This document shows, piece by piece, positions 9,864 to 21,117 of a stretch of DNA of 64,000 bases. A program made the translations under genes and the position numbers. The notes under the pieces are model-generated. The model was not told the DNA's origin and did not search any database. It saw nothing but the letters and a program-made list of their open reading frames with translations. The stretch's first letter is position 1. Every line of letters begins with the position of its first letter. Source of the stretch: Chaetomium olivaceum (lineage: Eukaryota > Ascomycota > Sordariomycetes > Sordariales > Chaetomiaceae); contig JAYWVB010000043.1 in NCBI GenBank assembly GCA_039881045.1, positions 241,548 to 305,547 of the forward strand. The letters are read 5' to 3'.

Positions 9864-12601
9864 TCAGAACATTGTCCCCAAGTCCTCCAAGCCATCCGCC
9901 CAAAAGTCGTTATCATCAACACCAAAAAGACGCTCCCCCTCATCAGCCCAGTCAATCTCGATCTCCCCCATCCCACTACCAACACCAGGAAGACTTCGTT
10001 GGTCCGCTGCGTCTTTTGGCTCTGGAATGACATCGTTGAAGTCATCTAGGTTCTTCAGGAGGTTTCGCTGGCCTCTCTCCCAAAGGTTAGGGGCATCGAA
10101 AGCATCAGGACGGCTCTCATGAGCTCGACATGGCATCCCGTCCTTAAACAATTTGCAAGCATATGAGATGATATCCGTAGCAGGATCACCAGCAGTATGC
10201 GTGCCCTTCTGCAGCCTGCCAAAGACACTCTCAACAGACCTGCGAATTGTAGCCAGATAGGCGCCATTGACTGCCAAACGGCTGAACGTAGCCTCGATAT
10301 CATGTGTCGAGTTCCGGTTCGTCTTGATGTCATGGGCGTATCCAGAATGGATGTGCTCCTGCATGAGATCGATGGGTTTGTACATACTACCAGCAGTAGT
10401 ACATCGAACCAAGCCCCCCTTGAGAATCGCATTGCGGGTAACCTCGTCCTTGCTGACGTTTGGGTGCAAAAGCCATGCGAAATAGAGCATCTCAGGGCCG
10501 TAGTTGGTGCCACGGCCACCCCAGAAAAGGATAGGAAGCATGGGAATGATGTCCTTGATCAAGCCGTAATCCCCTTGACGAACTGCCTCATGGATGATCA
10601 GGAGGACCTCCACACACTGCAATAGCCTGCAATGACTGCGAAACTCGATATCGACTTCCGCATCGTCGTCGGGGTTCTCGAAATCGTCGTGCTTGCCACT
10701 CCAGCCATTGTACGTAAAGCAGGTCTTCCAGTGCCTTCAGGATATTGCTTGAGGCGTTTTCGGTCGAGTGTCTGTAAAACACGCTTGACCTTCTCGACGG
10801 TGAGGTCGTTGAGGTAAAACAATCTCTCCATCGTCAGCAAGCGCTTGTTCACCATAGCGACAATTCTCGCGGTGTACCCATGCATCAATAGAGGCAGGAC
10901 TGGTGATACTTGATGTCCTGCTTGTTGATGTGGCGACCGCGCTGGAAGAACTGTACGTCGGCGGAGATGGTAGCGCTCGAGCGGCCTTTACCACCAGTAT
11001 CCCAAAAGACCCGAAAGAGAAGATAGATGTAGTTGAGCTCAATGTGGAAGAATGCTGGTACCGGCAACATCCACCTCTTCCGCTCCCATAGCTGACTGGC
11101 TTCCAGCTGTTGTTGTTGAATACGGCGGTTGAAGGAGGTGCTCTTCTGGTCCCCAAATACCAGGGTCAGCCGCTCATCGTATTCCTTGAACTCCAACCGG
11201 CGAAGCCAGAGTTCTTCGTGGAGCCGGTAAACACCAGCGAGAGTGCCCTCGTCTTCGAAGATCGCCCCGATCTGGAGGCATGGCGAGTTCTTGTAACTGA
11301 CCCGCTTGACGACGGGCATTGCCGGGGGTTCCTCGTCGTCCAGGCCAAACACCTTCAAGAACGCGAACTCCATCAGCCACCGGGACGCCTTGTCGAAGGT
11401 CTTGCGCCGTGGAAGTAGGTACTTAATCACCATTTCGCGGGTGAATGGCTGTGTCATTTCGAGTGAAGACTGCTTCAGAGGACCATTGAGCTCGGGACAG
11501 TCGACAGAGAGGCGGTGGTAAGGTTGATCATCCGAGCTTGTTTGCCACCAACAAGCTCGCGAACGTTGCTCTTGAAGTTGAAGTTGTCGTAGACGATGAT
11601 GCCATTGGGGTCGTGTGCCGCCTTTATGAGATTCTTCTTGGCCTGTTCGGCCATGTCGTTGAGCATCTCGTTGAGGACGGTGTACGAGGAAATGATCCCC
11701 ATCATTGAGAAGGTATCAATGACACGACGAGGCGTGCCGTTGGCCAGCATATACAGCCCAAGAACCTTCCTCAAGAATGTACTGCTGTTGCGTGCATATC
11801 CTCTCATCAGAAGTGACGAAAGCAGGCATATCTGACTACTGTAGCTCTCGTCGGCGTTGATACTGTCGAGGTTCTTGTAAGGGATGGCCTATGTATGTTA
11901 GCTTGGATGTTGGTTAGATCAAGGTAATAGAATGGTCTTACTTGGTTTTGAAGTAGCTGAGAGAACAGAGTAACCATCCTCGGAGCTTCGGCTTGAAGTG
12001 TTGGCCACATCTGCTTCAATGTATCCTCCAACTAAGAGGTGCTACACATATCGGCAATGGTGGTAGCATCGTCGTCTTGACCGGTATACGGCTTGAAGTC
12101 CTTGAAAGGGTCTGTTGTCAAGAGCGCCTTCATCTCTCTACGGACCGTAGAGGAGCGAAAAACATCAGCTTCTTCTTGAGAGTCCGTGTCGTCCGTGATC
12201 TTGATGCCCATAGAATCCAAGGCCTCCTTGACACGAGGGTCTCTCAAAGCCGTAGCTAACTGTCTCGCTCCCCTATGTCCTTGTGTCCATCTGACAAGCA
12301 ATGTATCCAAGTTGTACGCCTTTGTTGACTCTTCTCCTCGATGTACAGCTCTCCTGTTCTTATTACGCAGCTTCTGCCACTCTCCGATGGTACTCTGGAC
12401 GATGTCGTCAGGAAGGTCCTCGTCAGGAATTGGCTCAGAGACAGCCAGATCATCGTCGCCTTCAACCAATGGCGGCGAGGGACTTATTGCAAGCTCAGAG
12501 AGCTCGGAGGACAGGTGCTGGAGTGTAGGAGGTGGCCGCGGCGGTCGCGGCGTGCGACTGGAACCGCCAGTGTGATCGCTTGAGTCACTAGAAGACGACA
12601 T
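9864..12601 (-). pseudogene. DUF6589-type putative transposase, broken
   Basis: The reading frame runs from ATG at 12601 towards 9864 in several pieces. Seen: a Ser/Pro-rich acidic N-terminus, an in-frame TAG (12032-12034) after MCSTS, a clean 53-bp intron (11889-11941), then NADESYSSQICLLSSLLMRG, GIIVYDNFNFKSNVREL, DCPELNGPLKQSSLEMTQPF, LTLVFGDQKSTSFN, HIELNYIYLLFRVFWDTGG and ILKGGLVRCTTAGSMYKPID with QEHIHSGYAHDIKTNRNS. At least three one-base frameshifts break it (near 11500, 10890 and 10700). The order matches the fungal DUF6589 family, from memory of the family. DN, GD and QEH positions could supply an acidic triad like that of DDE transposases; that is inference. It is the likely recombinase partner of the adjacent helicase. 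Confidence 0.68.
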
Positions 12602-12759
12602 TACTATGGTATATTAGTATCAGAAGATAGCGTAAATGCCAGCAATTCAAATAGCACATACCGTACTTAATTTGACGATGGTTTGGTCGTAAAATCGTCG
12701 CTGGCGCAAGGAGGTTATCATTCGCGAGCGTCAATCGCGTGGGGGGCCCGATCCGCGAC

Positions 12760-12890
12760 TCAGACCAGCTGGGTGGGTTGGTTCAAGTGGGTCTTTCAAA
12801 GAAGTTCTATTGGTGGGTGTTGGCCACTGTATACGCTAAACTGAATATGGAAGTAGTGCCGGCAATACCAAACCCCCAAAGCTGGTCTGA
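12760..12890. repeat. Subterminal inverted repeat at the right end
   Basis: TCAGACCAGCT at 12760-12770 is the exact complement of AGCTGGTCTGA at 12880-12890, with a G/T-rich extension on both arms. The inner arm mirrors the outer TIR core TCAGACC, as at the left end. Confidence 0.75.
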
Positions 12891-12901
12891 ATCTGAGATA
12901 A
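12884..12901 (-). repeat. Right terminal inverted repeat of the RecQ/DUF6589 element
   Basis: GGTCTGAATCTGAGATAA, complement of the left TIR with one mismatch. It is followed by AGGCGGGG. TA at 12899-12900 may be the target duplication. Confidence 0.85.
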
Positions 12902-13039
12902 GGCGGGGTAACCTCCGGACCCGGGCGGCTGTTGCGAGGTTACGCATTGTAGGCACCTTCGCAACTTTGAGAGTCATCCATAACTAAAGCGGGTGCTGGT
13001 GCTTCCATCTGGCTTGTAAGCCTTCGGGCTGTGGTTGGA

Positions 13040-14978
13040 TCACTTAGGCTTGCCACCACCAGCTGCTTTCATCCTGGCAGCCCTGGCAGCCCTCCACCCG
13101 GGACATTTAATCCGCAAAACTAAGGCAGAGTTAGTTATGGCCCGCATCTCATAGTACAAGTGCTATAATGGTGCACTAACCGATAACCGCTGACCCAACC
13201 AACGCAAGGTCTAGGATCGCCAACCCCGTGAAGCACCACCCGCTCCCCATTTTGGACACCAGGGTGGGAATAATTACCGCTGCTATGGCGGCACCGGGGT
13301 TGCGCAGCATGTTGCCTAAAGCAAATGCGCCGGCAGCCTGCTGGGCTACGCACTCGGTGAGGAATGCGGTGGTGGTGATGAAGACCCAGTTCATGCCGAA
13401 GCCAGCTGAGAAACAAAATATCAGTAAGGTTCAGATGTAGAGTCATTTCAGGTGGCTGAGATGACACTCACTCAAGAAAGTCGCGAAGAGGACGGCCGCC
13501 GGATGGCATGAGAACTGTATCAGCCACCCATACATGACGCATCCGGCCACGCAAATCAGCACGCCCCAAATCTGGTCCGCCAGTCGAAACTCTGGATCGA
13601 CCTTTCCGTCGGGTGCAGTTTTTGCCGCGATTGAGCGACGCCAGTCCGAGAAGCGGCCGCCACAGAGAGACCCAACGATCATAGCGACACCCACAGCAAG
13701 GAAACCTGCGCCGACAGCGGCAGTTGACCAGTGATACCGCACTGCTAGCTCTGTTGGCAGTTGGACGGCGATCGCAAAATAAGTGGAGTAGAGAAGGGCC
13801 GTGTTTACAGTGACGATACCGATGGGGGCATAAGCAAACAGGCGCCAGTACCCTTTCAGAGTCGGGATCGGGGGTGGCGGGCCTCGCGCCCAGGATGGGG
13901 CTAGAGGAGACGACAGCTGAGGTGGCCAGAAGAAGAAAGCATGGTTCACGTAGATGGCGCCGTTGCCAACCCGGGCGCGGAGCGTTTCGGGGAGTGCGAA
14001 GAGAATGACGAGCCAGAGAGCAAACCCAGAGATCGCTAGTACACAATTGTGATGTTAGTCTCGCGAGTGTGGGAGGGCAGCGAGAAGAGCCAGGGGCCAA
14101 CGCACCAAGAAAGCCAAATATCCACCTCCAGTTAGCCTCTGCCAGGGCACCACCGAGTACGGGGCCAAGGACAGGGCCGCACTGAGGTCCGGTAAGAAAG
14201 ATGGACATAGCGAATGCTCTGCCTTTTGGCTCGGTGGTCTTTGAGTCTTGTTAGGGGCAGCACTTGTTATTTAGTATTTCATTCACGGGCGTGCACATAC
14301 ATCAGCAACCGAGCCTGCTCCCATGGAGACCACAGCAGAAGAGCCGAAGGCTTGCACGATGCGTAGAAAGACTAACGCGCCGTAGTTGGCCGGAACCGCG
14401 GCGAGTAAGATGTTGGAGCCGATATAAATGGCGATAGAAATTAGATATAGGGTCGACGCCCTTTCCAATCCGCAAAGCTCGACCAAAATAATGGCTAAAA
14501 CCAGTCTCTCGTTAGAAAATACAATAAAGGGCGGTTGACAAGTTGCATTGCTCACCCCAAAGGCAAAAGTCAACATAAACACCGACACGGTGATGTTGAT
14601 GGCGGTCGCGCTAGCTTGGAACTCGTGCTCTAACACTGGCAAAGCAGGAAGATAGATACCACCAGCCAAAGGTCCGAAAAACCCCGCTACTGTAATGACG
14701 ATGAGGATGAAGCGACGTCGCCATGGTACAAAGGCAGAGTACGGAGGCGGGGGACCATCCGGACCCTTCTCTGGATCTACGCTTTTCTCCTGGTCCGGTT
14801 GCCCCGGTGGCGTCGGCATCCTGGTGGGAAGCATTGGCTGCTTGACGGCGTTGGCTTCGGCTTGTTCTTGTCTGGTCTTCTCTGGCAGCTTTAGTGATGG
14901 CGGTTGTCTGGGAATATTTATTTGTGCGGGTGATTCTGCATGCGACACCAAGGGGATTCTGTCCGTATCAGCGGCCAT
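13040..14978 (-). pseudogene. MFS transporter (DHA1 drug:H+ antiporter type), single frameshift
   Basis: Plasma-membrane efflux permease with six exons: 14978-14556, 14494-14301, 14238-14106, 14035-13472, 13405-13181 and 13119-13040. All introns have GT..AG ends. The start at 14978 (MAADTDRIPLVSHAES) follows a long non-conserved open frame. Seen: a Pro-rich cytosolic head, then TM1 (GGIYLPALPVLEHEFQAS), FGPLFWSSFADWKGRRP (MFS motif A), GPQCGPVLGPVLGGALAE (the TM5 antiporter signature) and a conserved tail. One base is missing just after GRRP (about 14449-14450): the frame switches from DWKGRRP to YLISIAIYIGSN, so the gene is broken unless this is a sequence error. It is head-to-head with a DIT2-like P450 and near a DIT1 homologue, so it is a candidate counterpart of the yeast spore-wall precursor exporter Dtr1. 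Confidence 0.78.
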
Positions 14979-15951
14979 GGTGACGTGTATAAGTGGTTGA
15001 TGCGTGTACCGGTCAGCACCCTGCAAGACTTCGGTTGGGCCGGCCGTCCACATTCGGGTTCGGGTATGTGAGAACCGTTGGCAGTGCAGCCGGTACTGCA
15101 AACTGGGCTCGGCTGGTAGCTGCAGCAAGCCTGACTGGTACGAGAGACTGCCGATCTGCAGCCAGAGTGTTGGGGGCGATTGTGATGAATTAGGATTACT
15201 TAGGCGAACCAAAGGAAAGATGCTCGTATCTGCGCAAAGGAACTAAGAAACCTTTTTTACCGAGAAGGGTAACTTTGAGACGAGACGGGCAGCGATGATC
15301 AAGTATACGTAACTCAAATTGCCCCTCCCGTTTTGACAGCCACCATGGACTACAATAATGGAAGGCCGATGAGGCGGTGTCCAACGCTCCACTGAAATCC
15401 CAAGGAGAACTTAAGCTTGACCGGCTTTACATGGCAGAAAGGATTCATTCACTCCATGCGTTGGGGGGCACAGTAAGATTTCGCCCACATCCGTCGTCCC
15501 TTCTCCAACCCTGCCCCCCTTTGTGGCCTTGACTCGGGCCCGGGTCTGGACATCCATGAATGCCATGCCTGCGCCTTGGCGCACACGGTCACCCTTGTTT
15601 GCGTGACACGCTGGATCGGGCAGCGCTAAAACGGCGACCATTCATGTCTGTCGCTATTTTCGGCGCAACGGTTAGCTACACACACCCCCCGGATGCGCAG
15701 CGCTGGCCTCGACCCGTGGCTGAATTTGTGCACACAATCGCAGTGAGAGCCCCGACAATCAAGGGTCCGAGAGCTAAGTTCATCTTGCTTCCGCATTGTA
15801 TCACGAGATATAAACGGGCCCACCATTCGGACATACCATGATTTCGGCCTTTCGGGTTTCCTGACCAAATTCGACCCTTTTTCCACAACTAACCGGCACA
15901 TCGACGATCGAAACCCCATCAGCACAACCCTATAGCAACGGAGGGAGCGAT
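14979..15951. promoter_or_regulatory. Divergent promoter between MFS and P450 genes
   Basis: A 973-bp shared upstream region with no recognised gene. A TATAAA box lies at 15809-15814, 138 bp before the P450 start codon. Divergent arrangement suggests co-regulation of oxidase and exporter. Confidence 0.5.
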
Positions 15952-17653
15952 ATGTTTGTGGTCGCCGCCGAGGTAGCCATTCTGGCAGCCTTGTTCATCG
16001 CCTTCGTTTACTTTGTTTTCCTCCTACCACCAAAATACCCAGCGAACATCCCTGCTGTTCCTTTTTGGGTTGCTCTTTTACCTTTCTTCAAGGATGTTGA
16101 CCAATCAGATATTTTCCGCAAGTACATCGAACAGCCACTCAAGACCCATGGCGCCGTGAAGTTGTTCTTCGGAGCCCAGTGGAACATCTTGGTGCACAAA
16201 CCATCCTACGTCGCTGAGATATTCAAGGATGAGGACCTTTACCAGAAGAGTGGAAACCAAAAGAAAATCCCGCACAGTGTCCTTGCAGAGTTCCTAGGGG
16301 ACAACATTATCTCCAGCCACGGAGAGGTGTGGAGGGACTATCAATCCGTCGTCAAGCCCGGGTTGCAGAGGGATTTCGAGGCCGAGAAGATCGCCCAAAA
16401 CGCACACCGCTTATGCCGCCTCTTCGAGGAGGCCCAGCTGCGAGCAGGGAACGGGGGTGTCTCTGTGCAAGAGCTTTTGCAGCGGTACTCGGTAGCCAAC
16501 TGCTCTGAGGTGTTGCTCCAGACTAATCTGGATGTAAGACTGCGCCGCGAAATTTGGGTTAAGAACACAGCGCTAACGAGTCGCCAGGCTCTGGCCTCGA
16601 CTAGTGCGCCTATCAACCGCCTGCAGAGCGCCGTCAAGCGCGAGATCTTCAAGCCCATTTTCATGAACTTCCCCGTTCTCGACCGGTTTCCGTTCCCGAG
16701 CCGTACCCGGGCGCGCCAGGTGGTCGACAGGTTCAAGAACGAGCTCAAGCGTGCCCTCGTGGAGAGCCACGAGCATAGCCCCCCTCTGGCAGCTTCAGTC
16801 TCGGGTTCTGACGGCTTGGGGCGGCGGATGTTGGATGCTAGGGAGTCCGGGGTGTGGGATGAAAAGCAACTGCTGGACAATCTCACTGTTGCATTTGTGG
16901 CGGGCCAGGAGAACCCACAGCTGTGCATGATCTCAACACTGTACCTCTTGGCAAAACACCCGGTAGGTCTTTTGTAATCCCAATCAAGGATCTGACATTA
17001 ACAACGACTGACAAGCCATACAGGAGGCACAAGCCGCGCTTTTCACCGAGATCCAGAGCAGCGGGCTGGATCGGCCCCACTTAGACCCGGACGCTCTCCA
17101 GGAGATGCCCTTCTTGACGTCGGTGATCTACGAGAGTCTACGCCTCTTTCCTCCGATCGGGCAGCTGGTCAATCGGAAGGCTGTCGAGGACGTCTTGTTA
17201 GGCGGTAATATTGTGATACCCAAGGGCACCTATGTAGGCTACAATTGCTACTCTACCAACCGGGACTCGGCAGTTTGGGGGCCGGGGGCGAACGAGTTTG
17301 ACCCTGGCCGATGGGGAGACTCGCCGGCTGCTATCCAGAAGCAGTATCGACTACGACGAGCGAAGGCTGAGTTCATCAGTTTTCACGGTGGGCGCCGTGC
17401 ATGCCTAGGCGAGAAATTTGCCATGCTGCAGATAAGGATCACGTTAGCCACCCTTATCCGGGATTGGAGTTGGACATTGGACCCAACTTGGGTTGATAGA
17501 AAGACACCCGTAAGTCACTTCACACCATTGCTTGAGTATGACTTCAGTGGACCACGCGTCTCTAACGAGGTTCACGTATTAGGCCGGGCCCCTGTATCCC
17601 CGAGCGCTGAGGCTTGTATTTTTGAACAGGAAGAAGGATTCTTGTTAGGGTGA
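15952..17653 (+). CDS. DIT2: Cytochrome P450, DIT2/CYP56-like
   Basis: A haem monooxygenase; in yeast Dit2 couples N-formyltyrosine into bisformyl dityrosine. Exons 15952-16533, 16588-16962 and 17024-17653 give 528 aa. The first intron (54 bp, GTAAGA..CCAG, GCTAACG branch site) keeps the frame open and would be missed by ORF calling; removing it joins TNLD to ALASTSAPINRLQ, the expected spacing. Seen: an N-terminal membrane anchor (residues 1-27), I-helix FVAGQENPQL (the AGxEN form shared with Dit2 rather than AGxxT), ESLR in the K helix, and the haem-binding FHGGRRACLGEKFA with its Cys ligand. It is divergent from the MFS gene and upstream of the DIT1 homologue on the same strand. The symbol rests on motif plus context. 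Confidence 0.82.
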
Positions 17654-19210
17654 GCGAAGACCGAGTGGGAATATGCTCGAATTTCTGGACCATGCCATTC
17701 ATTGATGGAGAGTGAGGTGGGGGTGTCCCGGTGATTGAGATTACATACAAATAATGATGACGACAATGACGTATTTGGAACTAAAGAAACTATTTGTGAT
17801 GTTTTCGATCCTAGACGTGGTGAGCGCGTCGCCTCTTTTGGAATTCCTGGCGGTATCCTTTGTCGATGGTCGAACAATACATGCAATGCAGTAACCAACG
17901 TACAACTAACTAACTGGACAAATCCTGCCTACAACCCCCCTCCCGTCCCCGAGTATTCGTGTCTCCTCCCATTGCCAACTCCCATTTGTTCATTTGTTCA
18001 GGGAATGCAGTATTAGGCACGGGCTCCGAAGGGAATCGCAGGTAAATCTCATTTCCGTGCTTCAGAGCTAGACATCGTTCCCGCAGATCCATACTCGATA
18101 AAAGTTGGATAAGCGGCCTTCTTCTCGAACCCACGTGCACCACTTGTACGTCCATCCTTTAGAGTTCAGCCCTGTCCTGGCGTATGACCGGCTTACTTGG
18201 TGTCCGAAATCAGTCAACCCTTCGGGAGGTGGAGGCTGAGATTGGCTGGACCTGTTGTGCTGACCCGAGTATGGGGTCCAAATTCTTGGATTAGGCGCTG
18301 TTGTTCGTGTCGGTGAGACATGTGTCCGGGATGTCGACACCGTTCGGGAGATTGCGCCATGTGCGGGTGAGTGTTGTCAACCGGCCCGGCTGCATCGTTG
18401 CATCCTTTCGGGGACTCGCCAAGCCACGACTGGCCGTCGGTCTCACATTGTACCCGGTACGAGTCCCAGAGGAAGGAGCTCGGGCCAGGGGGGTGCCGAC
18501 CTCGAGCCACCATCCGTGCGCCCTCGAGGAAGCAGTGGACTCTGGATGGAATCCTTGGCGCGGGTAGGCCCACTAAGAATAGCGTCGCACTCGCCACGGG
18601 AACCGGGACTGACTTGCTCAGCCCTTTTTAAATCGATGAGGGTCAAACTTTATTCGCGGTGGCACAGAAGATCGGCGAATGGTGATCGCAGTAGCGGCAG
18701 TGCGTCCAACAGCATGGCTGTCACGGCCGCTTGCAGAAGTGCTCGAGTCAAAGACGGCGAAATATTGCTCATCTCGGCTTTCTTTAGGTATACACTGCCA
18801 GTGGCCAAGACTCGCACATGGCAGGACAGGGCAGGCGCCAGCCAGGTTCCAGCCTGTTTGGCAAGCCGCAAGCCAATATTCCTCTCTGGGCCTTGTGCTT
18901 TCACCCCGGCCCGACATGCAATTAGGGCTCTTGCCAGCGGTTTTCTCGCCGGCTCTGGCTCAGTCGATGAATCCTTCATCCAAACACACCCGACCTGCGT
19001 GGGGGCTGTGAGGGTGCCCAAGATACCAGACTGGATGTTCACCCGGGTATAGAAGTGCGGCACATGGACGGTTCATCAAAGGCCTTCTATCCAGGCCTCA
19101 CCTCACTGAACTCGCAAAAAAACACTATTTAATATCAGCTAATTATAATATCCTTTGCCTCGCGATACTCCTGGAGTTCAGGCTTTTTCACCAATCTTGC
19201 AGCAGTCATC
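17654..19210. other. Intergenic, upstream of DIT1-like gene
   Basis: About 1.6 kb with only short open frames that lack family features. An AT-rich stretch (TATTTAATATC near 19125) about 85 bp before the next start codon is a possible core promoter. Confidence 0.45.
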
Positions 19211-21117
19211 ATGGAGTTTTCCAACGAAGGACAGTCTTTCTACCATCGTTTCCAAGGCTCTTTCCTCCAAGGCCGGGATGGGGAGCTCATGCACAGCACT
19301 GGCCCTCGCCAGCAATGGGTCCATGACAACTGGAACGCAATTCAGTCCGGTTCTCAATCGCCTGAAAACTCGGGTGTCAAGGTTTACCAAAACCGTCGGG
19401 CTGCCCAGCACAACAACACTGCCGTCATGGTCAACAGCCAGCTGTCCCAATCCAGCGACATAGCCTTCGAGGAGTTCTTTGTGCAGTTGATCCTCGACCA
19501 AGCCGACCTTTGCATACGCTCCCGGCTCTTGCGGACAGCAGAAAGCGATCTAGTAACAGAGCAGATCGTGGACCTATTTGACAGCTACCTCAGGTATCAG
19601 GGCAAGGACGACAGGTGGGCGCTGGGCGGGCGGAGTTACTTCACCGAGCGTGTCAGCCATTTTACAGCCCAGAACGCCCCCATTGAGCTTTGCCTACCCG
19701 CTTTTCCCTGCAAGTCGTCCAACGGCGACAAGGTAACCGGGCTTGATCCGGACCTGGGGGAGGAGCTCGCGCTCGAGCGCCTTCACGGATTTGTCGAGGT
19801 CGTCGAACGGGTGTACAAGCCGGGTGCCAAAATGTGGGTGATTAGCGACGGTCATGTCTTCAGTGACTGCATCGGTGTCAACGATGCCGATGTGGATGCG
19901 TATGGCGAGAAGCTGAAGGAGATGAACCACGATATTGGTGTTCGCAGAGGCAGCACCGACCGCGTTGGCTTCAAGTCGCTCGTCGACCTGTTCCAGCTCA
20001 CAACTGTCGGGGCTGAGGAGGGACTCTCCAACGTCACCCGCCGACTCAACATCCCCGCCATCGACCACCACGTCCACACCGAGGTAACTGAAGAGGCAGA
20101 GTTGTGCCGGCGAATTTTGATGGCGGGATGCGGCCCACGGAAGGCGGCTGTCCGAGCCAAGATTGACTCCAAGGACCCGGCCATCACGGCGCTTTATCGT
20201 GGGTTTTCGCGGTTTATGTTGGAGGACCTGGAGCACCACCCACATACACAAAACAAGAGCAAGTCGCAGCAGAAGAAGCTGTCCTCCAAGGTGGCCTTTG
20301 AGATGATTCTGGTAGGTCCTTCCTCTTGTATCGCCGGCCCGCGCGTGCGCTGACTCCGCAACAGCGCAACCAAGCATACTCCAACCTGGTGGAGATGCTC
20401 TTCCCAAATCACGTCCGACTGTCCATTCATGCGTAGGTCCCGCCCCAGTTCAGAACTCCCCGGCCCGCTAAACCCCGCTAATTTGCTCATTTCTGCAGAC
20501 ACAACAACGCGGGCCCCAAGTTCGGCATACAGCTTTTCGACCCGTCCCAGGTTAGAGCCGTTGAAGCCCTGTCGGCCGACGGTGAGCTCATGACCTCACT
20601 CGACCTGCTCCACATACCCACGCCGTGGCACAACTCGGTCGTGCAACTGGCCGGCAGCGACACCATTCTTGTCACCAAGGCCAAGCTCGCGAGAGCAGCG
20701 CTTTCTGCGGGGAGCATGACGGGTGGACTGGTCGAAGCCCAGAGCGGGAGAGCCCACTTTGCGCTGGAGAGAAAGGCTGCTCCTGTTGCAGTTACATCTA
20801 CCCTGCCAACAGAGTCTGTTGCGCCTACTGTTCCAAAACAGGCAGTGCAGACTGTGGCCGAGAAGAAGCCAACAGTGACTGTTACTGTGACCGTCATGGT
20901 GGCAGAGAACTTGAAGGATGACACCTCTCCCGCACCTGGGAACCTCCAGAAGCGCACGACCTTCTCGGAAAAGGCTGGCGCCGCTGTGGCTGCCGTTGTC
21001 CGGCGCAACACGGGCAGTCTCTCTACCGGAGAGAAATCGTCAGGCCCGGCGAACCACAGCTCCTGGTTTGGGAGGCTGCGCTGGGTCTTGTCCCTCTTTT
21101 GGCCTCGTGGCGGGTGA
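19211..21117 (+). CDS. DIT1: DIT1/PvcA-family isocyanide synthase
   Basis: The family converts the alpha-amino group of tyrosine (or another amino acid) to an isonitrile or formamide; yeast Dit1 starts spore-wall dityrosine synthesis. Exons 19211-20311, 20365-20432 and 20499-21117 give 595 aa. The 68-bp middle exon (RNQAYSNLVEMLFPNHVRLS) is fixed by frame on both sides. Seen: LPAFPCKSSNGDKVTGLDPD, LGEELALERLHGFVEVVERVY, PGAKMWVISDGHVFSDCIGV, then HNNAGPKFGIQLFD and HIPTPWHNSVV, all in family order. The C-terminal 120 residues are Thr/Val-rich and not conserved. With the P450 and MFS genes it forms a small tyrosine-derived metabolite or wall-precursor locus. Confidence 0.9.

Larger units (their letters stand above)
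6935..12898. mobile_element. Two-gene DNA transposon: RecQ-like helicase plus DUF6589 protein
   Basis: An element of about 5.96 kb bounded by matching terminal inverted repeats, TTATCTCAGGTTCAGACC at 6932-6949 and its complement (one mismatch) at 12884-12901. If the target duplication is the dinucleotide TA (6933-6934 and 12899-12900), the body is 6935-12898. It carries a helicase gene on + and a degenerate DUF6589-type gene on -, converging with 162 bp between stop codons. Both ends also hold an internal inverted copy of the terminal motif, so each end could fold into a hairpin. The superfamily is not assigned. The TIRs are direct sequence evidence; treating the two genes as one unit is inference from their position inside the TIRs. 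Confidence 0.75.

Noticed and set aside
12757..12897. Stand-alone MITE with TCAGACCAGCT inverted repeats
   Set aside because: Its outer arm is part of the right TIR of the larger 6.93-12.90 kb element, and the left end has a matching internal copy, so it is a subterminal structure.
13040..14978. Reading the MFS gene as intact through the frame GLERASTLYL
   Set aside because: That frame destroys MFS motif A; DWKGRRP is in the other frame, so a one-base deletion is the better explanation.
18516..19063. Overlapping ORFs on both strands upstream of DIT1
   Set aside because: No domain, no signal peptide, no splice-consistent extension; treated as non-coding.
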